From: SG8-39 sp041558415
GTDB lineage: Bacteria > Pseudomonadota > Gammaproteobacteria > Burkholderiales > SG8-39
DNA: 9,926 bases
Direction of reading: 5' to 3'
NCBI GenBank assembly: GCA_041558415.1
Contig: JBFFEY010000091.1
Span: 1 to 9,926 of the forward strand
Part shown: piece by piece, positions 1-7,376 of the stretch
Layout of the letters: each line of letters begins with the position of its first letter
How positions within the stretch are numbered: position 1 is the first letter of the stretch
Made by a program: the position numbers and the translations under genes
Notes under the pieces: model-generated
The model's database searches: none
The model's input: the letters and a program-made list of their open reading frames with translations, nothing else
What the model was told of the DNA's origin: nothing

Positions 1-53
1 CCGGCGAGCGCGAGCAGGCCGCCGAGCGCCAGCAGCCTAGCCCGCGGTCGCAT
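1..53 (-). CDS. 5' end of a gene for an exported protein (partial, runs off window)
   Basis: An ATG at 51-53, read leftward, opens a frame that stays open to the window edge and encodes MRPRARLLALGGLLALAG. This is a basic start followed by a Leu/Ala/Gly hydrophobic stretch, typical of a Sec signal peptide. An AGGGA Shine-Dalgarno-like sequence lies 7 nt upstream of the ATG, inside the preceding hydrolase gene. The start overlaps the end of that gene (stop at 37-39) by 17 nt, as in a translationally coupled operon. Only 17 full codons are visible, so no family can be named. The mature protein would be periplasmic, outer-membrane or secreted. The call rests on start, ribosome site and signal-like N-terminus together; a chance open frame of this length is possible in GC-rich DNA. 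Confidence 0.5.
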   Translation of the reverse strand, partial: MRPRARLLALGGLLALA

Positions 54-678
54 CGAAGCGTCCCTGCTCGATGAACAGATGCACCGCGTGCGCAACGCGC
101 GGGGAAACCACCATCTCGCTGTGCGCGACGGGCAGGATCAGCCGCTGCTGCATGCCCTCGACGGTGGTCTCTTCCACGCGCACCACGCCGTCGTTCGCCC
201 CGGGCAGCGGGCCGAACATGCGCCCCAGGCCGATCGAGCGGGTGCCTGCGACGACCCCGAGCGGCTCGCTGCGCGTCCAGCGCGCCGCGCGGCCTTCGTG
301 CCACAGCGTTTCGCTCGCGCCCAGGAACCAGCGCCCCCAGTCCAGCTGCGCCAGGCGCCGCCCCGCCAGGCAGCCGCGCGCCGGCGTGCCGAGCAGAACG
401 GCGCAGCCGAGCAGCAGGTCGGCTGCACGGCTGCAGGCTTCCAGCACCACCAGGCCGCCGAGGCTGTGGCCGACGAAGTGCGCGCCCTGCGGCGCGCGCC
501 GGCCTGCGAACACGGATAGCCGGTCGGCGTGCGCGGCAAGCGATGCCTTGCGCCCACGGTAGCCGAACAGGTGCAGGCGCAGCCCGGCGCGTGCCAGCAT
601 CGCGCCGAACGGCGTCATCGCCAGCTTCGGCACCCACAGGCCGTGCACCAGGATCACGTCGCGCAACGCGCCCGGCAC
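37..678 (-). CDS. small alpha/beta hydrolase (lipase/PGAP1-like)
   Basis: A serine hydrolase of the alpha/beta fold, about 213 aa with the chosen start. Near the N-terminus, residues 8-15 (VILVHGLW) form the first core strand and oxyanion-hole loop. GHSLGG carries the nucleophile Ser72. An Asp in GANDGVV (about 163) and a His in VAHSEM (about 186) complete the likely triad. No signal peptide is visible, so it is probably cytoplasmic. The frame is open upstream to 885, but that extension is Arg/Ser-rich and antisense-like within the CoA lyase gene. I chose the GTG at 676-678 because GGAG lies 6 nt upstream; a GTG at 694-696 is the alternative. It starts about 28 nt after the CoA lyase stop (707-709) and overlaps the next gene. 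Substrate unknown; it could be an esterase, lipase or thioesterase serving the CoA pathway. Confidence 0.8.
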   Translation of the reverse strand: MPGALRDVILVHGLWVPKLAMTPFGAMLARAGLRLHLFGYRGRKASLAAHADRLSVFAGRRAPQGAHFVGHSLGGLVVLEACSRAADLLLGCAVLLGTPARGCLAGRRLAQLDWGRWFLGASETLWHEGRAARWTRSEPLGVVAGTRSIGLGRMFGPLPGANDGVVRVEETTVEGMQQRLILPVAHSEMVVSPRVAHAVHLFIEQGRFDATAG

Positions 679-706
679 GACCCGCTCCGCGCCCACGCGC
701 CCGTGG

Positions 707-1606
707 TCAGCTGCGCCGCGCGGCGATTTCGCGCGCTGCGGCGAGCACGGCGCGGGCGCGGTGCACCACCGGGTAGTCGACCATCTGGCCGTCCACCTGG
801 ATCGCCGCCGAGCCCTGCGCCTCCGCGGCATCGAACGCGGCGACGACGCGCTCGGCACGCGCGACCTCCTCGGCGCTCGGCGCATAAGCCGCGTTCACCG
901 GACCGATCTGGTCGGGGTGGATGCAGAGCCGTCCCTGGAAACCGGCGCGCCGGCTGCGTTCCAGCGCGCGGGCAAAAGCCTCGGGCGCGCGCAGGTGAAA
1001 CCACGGGCTGTCGATCGGGTTCTCGACGCCGGCGGCGCGCGAGGCGAGCACCAGTCGCGTGCGTGCATCGTCCAGCTCGGGCTCGTCGAGCGTCGGCTCG
1101 AGCCCCACGTCGTTGCAGTAATCCGCGGCGCCGAACGCGACGCGGTGCACCCGCCATGGGCCGGCGTACGGCCGCAGGCTGCGCGCCTGCAGGATGCGGT
1201 CGATACGCTGCACGCCGACCGCGGTCTCGACGATCGGCATCAGGTCGATCGAGCCTTCGGCGAGGCCGTGCTCGCGCTCCAGGTTGGCGATCAGCCAGTC
1301 GATGGCGTGCAGGTCCGCTGCGCTTTCCACCTTCGGCAGGATGACGCCGTCGACGTTCGGGTGCAGCACCTCGACCAGGTCGCGGAAGCAGAACGGCGTC
1401 GACGCCGCGTTTACGCGCAGGTAGCCGCGGCAGCTGCGCGGCCGCCGCAGCGCCTCGGCGGCGAGCGGTCGCGTCGCCGGCTTGTCCGACACCGCCACCG
1501 AATCCTCGAGATCGATGATCACCGCATCGGCGTCCAGCCCGAGCGCTTTCTCGACGCGCCGCGCCACATTGCCCGGCGCAAACAGAAACGAACGGCAAAC
1601 CGCCAT
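707..1606 (-). CDS. HpcH/HpaI-family CoA lyase (CitE/malyl- or citramalyl-CoA lyase-like)
   Basis: A 299-aa TIM-barrel lyase of the citrate lyase beta subunit/malyl-CoA lyase family, which cleaves 3-hydroxyacyl-CoA thioesters by Mg-dependent retro-aldol reaction. Visible family signatures are RSFLFAPGN at residues 5-13, IIDLEDSV at 30-37, YLRVN at 62-66 with the CoA/carboxylate-binding Arg64, GVILPKVES at 87-95, and MPIVET with the likely metal ligand Glu127. FGAADYCNDVG follows at 158-168 with likely metal ligand Asp162, then IHPDQIGPVN at 229-238. The C-terminal segment DGQMVDYPVVHRAR resembles the lid region of malyl/citramalyl-CoA lyases. About 300 aa is the usual length for stand-alone CitE-like lyases. 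The ATG lies 2 nt after the receptor gene's TAG, with GGAG inside that gene's end, so the two are probably co-translated. MaoC hydratase in the same operon suggests a citramalyl-CoA, methylmalyl-CoA or malyl-CoA-type substrate (inference). Confidence 0.9.
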   Translation of the reverse strand: MAVCRSFLFAPGNVARRVEKALGLDADAVIIDLEDSVAVSDKPATRPLAAEALRRPRSCRGYLRVNAASTPFCFRDLVEVLHPNVDGVILPKVESAADLHAIDWLIANLEREHGLAEGSIDLMPIVETAVGVQRIDRILQARSLRPYAGPWRVHRVAFGAADYCNDVGLEPTLDEPELDDARTRLVLASRAAGVENPIDSPWFHLRAPEAFARALERSRRAGFQGRLCIHPDQIGPVNAAYAPSAEEVARAERVVAAFDAAEAQGSAAIQVDGQMVDYPVVHRARAVLAAAREIAARRS

Positions 1607-1608
1607 GC

Positions 1609-2856
1609 CTACTCTCCTGCGGTGATGAGCCTGCGCTGGTCCCAGCGCGGATAGGGCAGCGTCGCGCCCGCGGTCGCGAGCGGCGCGGGCCAGATGATCT
1701 GCGGCTGCCCCTTGAGGATCTGCACCAGCACGGTCTGCGTCGCGAGCTGCCGGCCGGTGTCCGGATCCACCCGGTAGCGACCGAGCGGTGTTTCCGTTTC
1801 GAGCTGCGCCAGGGCGGTGCGCAGGCGCTCCGGGTCGAGCGAGGCGGCGCGCCGCACGCCTGCCTCCAGCACCCGCCCGGCGCTGTAGCCCTGCACCGCC
1901 GCCAGATCGGGCGCGCTCGACCAGCGTGCGCGGTACGCGCGCACGAACGCGGCGTTGCTCTCGGTGCGCAGGGTCGGCGTCCACGCGGCGACGCCGATGG
2001 CGTACTCCGCGTCCTGGCCGACGCGGCGGATGAACTCGGCGTCTTCGGCCCCCCGCGCCACGAACATCGAGGGCGCATAAGCCAGGCGCTTGAAGGTGAT
2101 CACCATGTTGGCCGCGTCGCGCGGGGAGCCGAAGGCCACCCAGGCGCTCGCGCGTTCCGCCTGCGCCTGGCGCACGAAAGCATCGAATTCGCGCGTCTCG
2201 ACAGGAAAGCTCGCCACCGCACTGGCCGGCACGCCGCGCTGCGCCGCCTGCGCCGCGAGCGCGTCGGCCATCTCGCGCGCCACCGGGTCGGCACGCGCGA
2301 TGAGGAACAGCTTGCCGGCCTTCCACTGGCGCGCCAGCTGCGGCACGCCGGCGCCGTATGCGGCGTACGGTGTCGCGACCTGGAACACGTAGCGCAGCCC
2401 GCGCTTGTGCACCGCGCCCGAGGCGCCCGCGCCGTTCACCATGACACGGCCGGCACGCTCGGCGACGGCGCTCGCGGTGATCGACGCGGCCGAGCCGTAC
2501 GGCCCGATCAGCAGTTCCGCCTTTTCGCCTTCGATCAGCTTGCGGTAGGCCTGGGCTGCCTCGTCCGCGCCGGAGCCGTCATCGGCGATGCGCAACTCGA
2601 CCTTGCGTCCGAGCAGGCCGCCGGCCGCGTTCAGCTGCGACTGCCACAGCAGGATGCCCTTGCGGTAGCCGGCGGCGAGATCGCTCGCCAGGCCGCTTTG
2701 CGACACCACCGCGCCGACGACGATCGCCGCCTCCTGCGCCCCCGCGCCAACCGCACACAGCAGGACCGCCGCGGCCAGCGCCGCGCGCGTCACCCGACGC
2801 AAGATGCGCGCTGCGTGCACCTGCCGACCCGCGCGCTCAGTAATCCATGCGGTCAT
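1609..2856 (-). CDS. ABC transporter periplasmic substrate-binding protein (LivJ-type, Peripla_BP_6)
   Basis: A 415-aa type I periplasmic binding protein of the branched-chain amino acid/amide family. The N-terminus has a basic stretch and a hydrophobic core (residues 24-38) ending at AGA-QEA, a probable signal peptidase I site after residue 40. The mature part opens with IVVGAVVSQSG, the usual first strand and ligand loop. It continues through NAAGGLLGRKVEL and GPYGSAASI to the C-terminal lobe with YSAGRVLEAGVR. The ATG at 2856 overlaps the MaoC stop by 20 nt and has no clear ribosome site. A GTG at 2818-2820 would give a more compact signal peptide and no overlap, so the start is uncertain. 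No permease or ATPase gene is in view, so its transporter partner is elsewhere or it acts as an orphan receptor. Its place between MaoC and the lyase suggests it binds the substrate of that pathway. Confidence 0.9.
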   Translation of the reverse strand: MTAWITERAGRQVHAARILRRVTRAALAAAVLLCAVGAGAQEAAIVVGAVVSQSGLASDLAAGYRKGILLWQSQLNAAGGLLGRKVELRIADDGSGADEAAQAYRKLIEGEKAELLIGPYGSAASITASAVAERAGRVMVNGAGASGAVHKRGLRYVFQVATPYAAYGAGVPQLARQWKAGKLFLIARADPVAREMADALAAQAAQRGVPASAVASFPVETREFDAFVRQAQAERASAWVAFGSPRDAANMVITFKRLAYAPSMFVARGAEDAEFIRRVGQDAEYAIGVAAWTPTLRTESNAAFVRAYRARWSSAPDLAAVQGYSAGRVLEAGVRRAASLDPERLRTALAQLETETPLGRYRVDPDTGRQLATQTVLVQILKGQPQIIWPAPLATAGATLPYPRWDQRRLITAGE

Positions 2857-3355
2857 CGACCGCGTGGCCGCGCATCGGAATGAGCATCGAGCGCTCGAAG
2901 CTGATGAACACGGTGCCGTCGGCCTTCTTGCCGGTAGTGCGCACGCTGACGATGCCGTGGTGCGGCCGCGAGTTCGATGCGCGCTTGCCGATCACCTCGG
3001 ACTCGGCGTACACCGTGTCGCCGGCGAACACCGGCGCGGTGAGACGGATCTTGTCCCAGCCGAGATTCGCGACCGTCTTCTGGCTGACGTCGGCAACGCT
3101 CATGCCGGTGACGATCGACAGCGTGAGGCAGGAATTGACCAGCGGGCGCTTGAATTCGGTCTGTGCGCCGTACTCCGCATCGAAATGCAGCGGGTGCTGG
3201 TTCATGGTGAGCAGCGTGAACCAGGTGTTGTCGGCTTCCGAGATGGTGCGTCCGGGACGGTGCTCGTAGACGTCGCCGACCTCGAAGTCCTCGTAATAGC
3301 GCCCGGTCGAGGCCCGATAACGCTTCGGCCCGACCTCGCGCGCGCGGCTGATCAT
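2837..3355 (-). CDS. MaoC-family dehydratase/enoyl-CoA hydratase
   Basis: A 172-aa single-domain hot-dog hydratase. RYYEDFEVGDVYEHRPGRTI at residues 19-38 is the typical MaoC opening. The catalytic region NQHPLHFD (52-59) supplies His57. The Asp usually found at the start of the R-hydratase motif (DxNPxH) is Asn52 here, though Asp59 is near. The rest fits the fold: a long helix-like region, DKIRLTAPVFAGDTVYAESEV, then a final strand. Such enzymes hydrate enoyl-CoA thioesters such as crotonyl-CoA or mesaconyl-CoA in the cytoplasm. The ATG at 3353-3355 is preceded by AGGAAG about 5 nt upstream and lies about 25 nt from the predicted transcription start, so this is the first gene of the operon. 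Pairing with a CoA lyase suggests mesaconyl-, itaconyl- or methylfumaryl-CoA-like substrates (inference). Confidence 0.9.
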   Translation of the reverse strand: MISRAREVGPKRYRASTGRYYEDFEVGDVYEHRPGRTISEADNTWFTLLTMNQHPLHFDAEYGAQTEFKRPLVNSCLTLSIVTGMSVADVSQKTVANLGWDKIRLTAPVFAGDTVYAESEVIGKRASNSRPHHGIVSVRTTGKKADGTVFISFERSMLIPMRGHAVDDRMDY

Positions 3356-3378
3356 GACGGCTTCCTTTCGGGAACGGA

Positions 3379-3406
3379 TGGACCACAAAGTACGGTGTGG
3401 GAAAAT
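3379..3406 (+). promoter_or_regulatory. weak candidate promoter for the FAD-dependent dehydrogenase
   Basis: On the plus strand TGGACC (3379-3384) and GAAAAT (3401-3406) each match the sigma70 hexamers at 4/6, with a 16-nt spacer. It would lie face to face with the stronger minus-strand promoter, so the two could exclude each other. No clear ribosome site precedes the ATG at 3440. Weak support. Confidence 0.25.
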
Positions 3407-3415
3407 CGCCGTCAA
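3387..3415 (-). promoter_or_regulatory. sigma70-type promoter of the MaoC-receptor-lyase operon
   Basis: Read on the minus strand, TTGACG (3410-3415) and TACTTT (3387-3392) are separated by exactly 17 nt. They match the sigma70 consensus at 5/6 and 4/6 positions. Transcription would begin near 3380, giving a leader of about 25 nt that contains the MaoC ribosome site. The promoter lies in the 84-nt gap to the divergent FAD-oxidase gene. Confidence 0.7.
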
Positions 3416-3439
3416 GAAACCCGCTCGCAGATTTCGCCG

Positions 3440-4852
<1,413 letters not shown>

Positions 4853-4900
4853 CCCCGGACCTCGAGACCGCGCCCGTCAGTGGATGACTGTCGAGTGCCT

Positions 4901-6019
4901 TCACTTATCCACAGGGGTCTGACCCCGTTTTTGCCTTTTTGTCCACCGCCGTCTCAGTGCAAGGGTCGCCGCCGTAAGGATGAACACGGCGATCGCGACC
5001 GCGTTGCCCGCGGCACCGACGATGCGCAGCATCGCATCGCCGGCAAGGTCCCCTGCGACGCGCAGCGCCAGCGAGCCGTGCAACAGGGCGAGCGGCAGAT
5101 AAAGCACCGCGGAGTACGGAATCGCCACCCCCAGGATCGCCGGCAGGATCACCGGCGCGTGGCCGAAGACCATGGCGAAGACGAAGCCGAGCAGCAAGGC
5201 GTGCAGCGCAAGGTCGTAGAGCGGTCCCGCCTGTATCGCGCCGCCGACCAGCAGCGCGAGGCCGCCTGTCGCGAGCCACAGGTAGCCGGAGAGCACGCAG
5301 ATGCCGATGTAACGCGCCAGGCCGTGCTGGCGCGCGGTGATGCGCGCGAGGTCGTAGCGCCACAGCCAGGCAGCGAGCAGCAGCAGCGTCGCGCCCTGCG
5401 CGCGCCAGCCGCCGGAACCGAGCGCGCCGGCCCACAGCGCGGTGAGCGGCACCGCCGCCGCGATGGCGACGAACGCATGCCGTGCCGCGGGCGGGCGCGG
5501 CGCATAGCGCGAGAGCTCGAGGCGCTCGCCGCCGATGGTCAGGACGAAGAAGGCGATCCACCACGGCACCGCCATCGTCACTGGTTGCTGCGCGAGCAGC
5601 ACCGCGTTGCCGATCAGCCAGCAGGCAGCGCCCGCAGCCAGCGTTGCGCTCTCCAGCGAGGGCTGGCGCCGGATGATGGCGGCATTGGCGGCGCTCAGCG
5701 TCAGCGCGGCGAGCACGAGCAGCAGGAAGGCGGCGCGCGGCGTGCCGCCTAGCAACGCAAGGCCGCCGAGACCGCCGGCGAGCGGCGCCGCGTAGGCCCA
5801 GGTCCTGCCGAGCGCGACGGCGCGCTCGAGCGAAATCACGGTACCGAAGAATCCGCACACCATCAGCGCGCCGTGCAGCGCGGGCGCCTGCGTCGGCGCG
5901 GGCAGCGACGTCAGGCCGATGCGCAGCAGTCCGCCCAGCACACCGCTGGCCAGCGAGACGAAGCCGAGGACGAGCAGCGGAAAGCGTGCGCGCGGCGGAA
6001 CGCCTTCCGGCACGCTCAT
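4901..6019 (-). CDS. NnrS-like polytopic membrane protein
   Basis: A 372-aa integral membrane protein with roughly ten to twelve hydrophobic segments starting at residue 13. Distinctive stretches are LHGALMVCGFFGTVISLERAVAL (48-70), the WWIAFFVLTIGGERLELSRY block (153-172) and LHALLLGFVFAMVFGHAPVI (272-291). These recall the NnrS family, haem- and copper-containing membrane proteins linked to nitric-oxide tolerance. His49, His273, His287 and His314 in or near membrane segments could bind metal (inference). The ATG overlaps the stop of the MIP18-family gene as ATGA, so translation is coupled. GGAG lies about 12 nt upstream. The last residues, RGQTPVDK, are encoded by the 22-bp repeat and its edge and follow a basic patch, so the original C-terminus may have been altered. 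The NnrS assignment is by motif impression and could be a separate related family. Confidence 0.75.
   Translation of the reverse strand: MSVPEGVPPRARFPLLVLGFVSLASGVLGGLLRIGLTSLPAPTQAPALHGALMVCGFFGTVISLERAVALGRTWAYAAPLAGGLGGLALLGGTPRAAFLLLVLAALTLSAANAAIIRRQPSLESATLAAGAACWLIGNAVLLAQQPVTMAVPWWIAFFVLTIGGERLELSRYAPRPPAARHAFVAIAAAVPLTALWAGALGSGGWRAQGATLLLLAAWLWRYDLARITARQHGLARYIGICVLSGYLWLATGGLALLVGGAIQAGPLYDLALHALLLGFVFAMVFGHAPVILPAILGVAIPYSAVLYLPLALLHGSLALRVAGDLAGDAMLRIVGAAGNAVAIAVFILTAATLALRRRWTKRQKRGQTPVDK
4905..4926 (+). repeat. 22-bp repeat, copy 1: DnaA-box 9-mer joined to a 13-bp palindrome
   Basis: The element is TTATCCACA (4905-4913) followed directly by the palindrome GGGGTCTGACCCC (4914-4926, arms of 6 around a central T). 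It is identical over all 22 bp to the reverse complement of 9857-9878, and identity breaks at once on both sides. Here it lies inside the last codons of the NnrS-like gene, read on the minus strand as RGQTPVD. The gene's stop begins 1 nt beyond the element. Confidence 0.9.
4914..4932 (+). terminator. possible rho-independent terminator for the FAD-dependent dehydrogenase
   Basis: On the plus strand the repeat's palindrome can form a GGGG/CCCC stem with a 5-nt loop. It is followed by G and TTTTT (4928-4932), with a second T-run at 4936-4940. It starts 61 nt after the dehydrogenase stop and lies in the tail of the convergent NnrS-like gene. The stem is short, so activity is uncertain. The intervening 4853-4900 holds no gene. 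Confidence 0.4.
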
Positions 6020-6330
6020 GTCGAGCGGCCGCTCCAGCCGAAGCGTTCGCGCGCCGCGGCGCTCATGCGTTCCGGCGTCCAGGGCGGATCCCAGACCAGC
6101 TCGACGTCGACGTCGGGCACGCCCGGCGCCATCGCCCGGATCGCGGCGACCGATTCCTCCACGATGTAGGGCGCAACCGGACAAGCGGGCGAGGTCATGG
6201 TCATGCGCACGTGGATGCGCGTCGGCGTCACTTCGACGCCATAGACGAGACCGAGATCGACGATGCTCATGCCGGCTTCCGGATCCTCGACGCCGCGCAG
6301 CGCATCGTGCACGTCACTCTCGCTCAGCAC
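6016..6330 (-). CDS. MIP18/DUF59-family metal-sulfur cluster assembly protein (SufT/PaaD-like)
   Basis: A 104-aa single-domain protein of the MIP18 (DUF59) family, which helps insert or mature iron-sulfur clusters in cytosolic targets. Family marks in order are a helix ending in VEDPEAG (14-20), SIVDLGLVY (22-30), and MTMTSPACPV (43-52) with the conserved Cys50. VELVWDPPWTPERMS (76-90) is a strong signature of the bacterial subgroup. The start is a GTG at 6328-6330, with GGGAG 6 nt upstream. The frame is open further upstream to 6702, but that part is antisense-like within the esterase gene. The start overlaps the esterase stop by 7 nt, and the stop overlaps the next gene by 4 nt. Position directly before the NnrS-like gene suggests it matures a metalloprotein in the same process (inference). 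Confidence 0.88.
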   Translation of the reverse strand: MLSESDVHDALRGVEDPEAGMSIVDLGLVYGVEVTPTRIHVRMTMTSPACPVAPYIVEESVAAIRAMAPGVPDVDVELVWDPPWTPERMSAAARERFGWSGRST

Positions 6331-7376
6331 CGGCTTCTCCCACCCTTGGATTCGGACGATGGCGCACAGCTTACCGGCGCCGCCCGGGCCTGCGCTTGAC
6401 CCGTCTTCAGCACGGACGGACCGGCACCCGAGACCGCCCCCAGTCGATGTCGCCGGAAAAAGCGCCACATCTCCTCGTTGGCGTCGATGACGCGGGTGCC
6501 CGGTCCGAGCAGCGCCGGAAAGTAATCGCGCTCGCCGCCCGGCCAGACGTGGCCGGCACCGCTCAGCCGCCAGAGCGCGGTTTCGACGCGGCACGCGGCG
6601 TAGCGCAGCAGCGTCGCGGTATGCAGGCGTCCTTGCGCATCGCTCCATTCCTGCCGCGCCGTCGGCTGCAGCGTCGCGCCGCAGCCGTTGACTTGCGCCC
6701 ACAGCGCCAAGCGCGCCTCGACACTCGGGTGCAGCACACGCACATTGGTGAACGGAAACGGCTCGCCGAGCCCGCCGGCGTAGCGCGCGCGGTGATCATC
6801 GACGCTGTGAATGTGCAGCACCGGTTTCGCATGTGCCGGCACCTCGGAGCCGAGCACCATGGCGCCCGCCACCGGCGCGATCGCCGCAATCAGGTCCGGC
6901 AGTTCGGCCGCGAGGCGGTAGCTCATCATCGCGCCGTTCGAAAGTCCCGTGGCGTAGACCCGTGCGCGGTCGAAGGCGGCGCGGGCGGCGAGATCGTCGA
7001 GCAGCGCGCGCACGAAGCCCACGTCGTCGACGTTCGTGCGCAACGCATAGCCGCAGCAGCCGCCGGCATTCCAGGTCAGCAGTCGCTCGCGCAGCAGCCC
7101 GCTGCCGTTCGGGTAGACGACCAGGAAGCCCTCGCGCTCGGACAGGCGGTCCATGCGCACGTAGGCCTGGTATTGGCGCGCATGGCCGCCGCCGCCGTGG
7201 AAGTTGAGCACCAGCGCGGGCCGCGCGCTGCGCTGCGCCGGCAGGTGCAGGATGTAGCTGCGCTCGGCACCGCCGACGCGGACCTCGAAGCGGTGATCGC
7301 CCGGATCGAGCGAAGACGCCCCCGCGCTCGCGACGATTGCGCAGCTCGCCGCCAGGCGCGCGGCGCCGCGTCTCAC
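6324..7376 (-). CDS. LpqC/PHB-depolymerase-family esterase with signal peptide
   Basis: A 350-aa alpha/beta hydrolase of the polyhydroxybutyrate depolymerase/feruloyl esterase-like LpqC family. A short N-terminal signal (RRGAARLAASCAIVASAGAS) predicts export. The oxyanion loop HGGGG is at 60-64, and the family marker WNAGGCCG at 102-109 probably holds disulfide cysteines. GLSNGAMMSY carries nucleophile Ser146. HIHSVDDH (189-195) holds the likely acid Asp193 or Asp194, and SGAGHVWPGG holds His276. The GTG start at 7374-7376 overlaps the methyltransferase stop as GTGA; no strong ribosome site is seen, which fits coupling. The C-terminal 35 residues after RFFRRHRLG are low-complexity and carry no family feature. 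The true substrate may be a polyester, an aryl ester or a small ester. Known members with this N-terminus act in the periplasm or outside. Confidence 0.88.
   Translation of the reverse strand: MRRGAARLAASCAIVASAGASSLDPGDHRFEVRVGGAERSYILHLPAQRSARPALVLNFHGGGGHARQYQAYVRMDRLSEREGFLVVYPNGSGLLRERLLTWNAGGCCGYALRTNVDDVGFVRALLDDLAARAAFDRARVYATGLSNGAMMSYRLAAELPDLIAAIAPVAGAMVLGSEVPAHAKPVLHIHSVDDHRARYAGGLGEPFPFTNVRVLHPSVEARLALWAQVNGCGATLQPTARQEWSDAQGRLHTATLLRYAACRVETALWRLSGAGHVWPGGERDYFPALLGPGTRVIDANEEMWRFFRRHRLGAVSGAGPSVLKTGQAQARAAPVSCAPSSESKGGRSRC

Noticed and set aside
679..885. N-terminal extension of the alpha/beta hydrolase frame to 885
   Set aside because: The added residues are Arg/Ser-rich, lie within the CoA lyase gene in another frame, and have no ribosome site; the GTG at 678 has GGAG at good spacing.
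707..2326. Long minus- and plus-strand frames overlapping the CoA lyase and receptor genes
   Set aside because: They are compositional shadows of GC-rich coding sequence, rich in Arg/Ala/Gly/Pro, without domains or ribosome sites.
2804..3439. Long open extension upstream of the FAD-dependent dehydrogenase on the plus strand
   Set aside because: It is antisense to the MaoC gene, has no family features and would bury the divergent promoter; homology-like sequence starts at the ATG at 3440.
4879..4912. AGTGGATGA and TTATCCACA as an inverted pair like the one at the right edge
   Set aside because: Only six core bases pair and the spacing differs (17 against 39 nt), so it is not a convincing second arm.
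6020..6702. Upstream extensions of the NnrS-like and MIP18 frames
   Set aside because: They are basic, low-complexity readings of neighbouring genes in the wrong frame; start codons at the ATGA overlap and after GGGAG fit the families.
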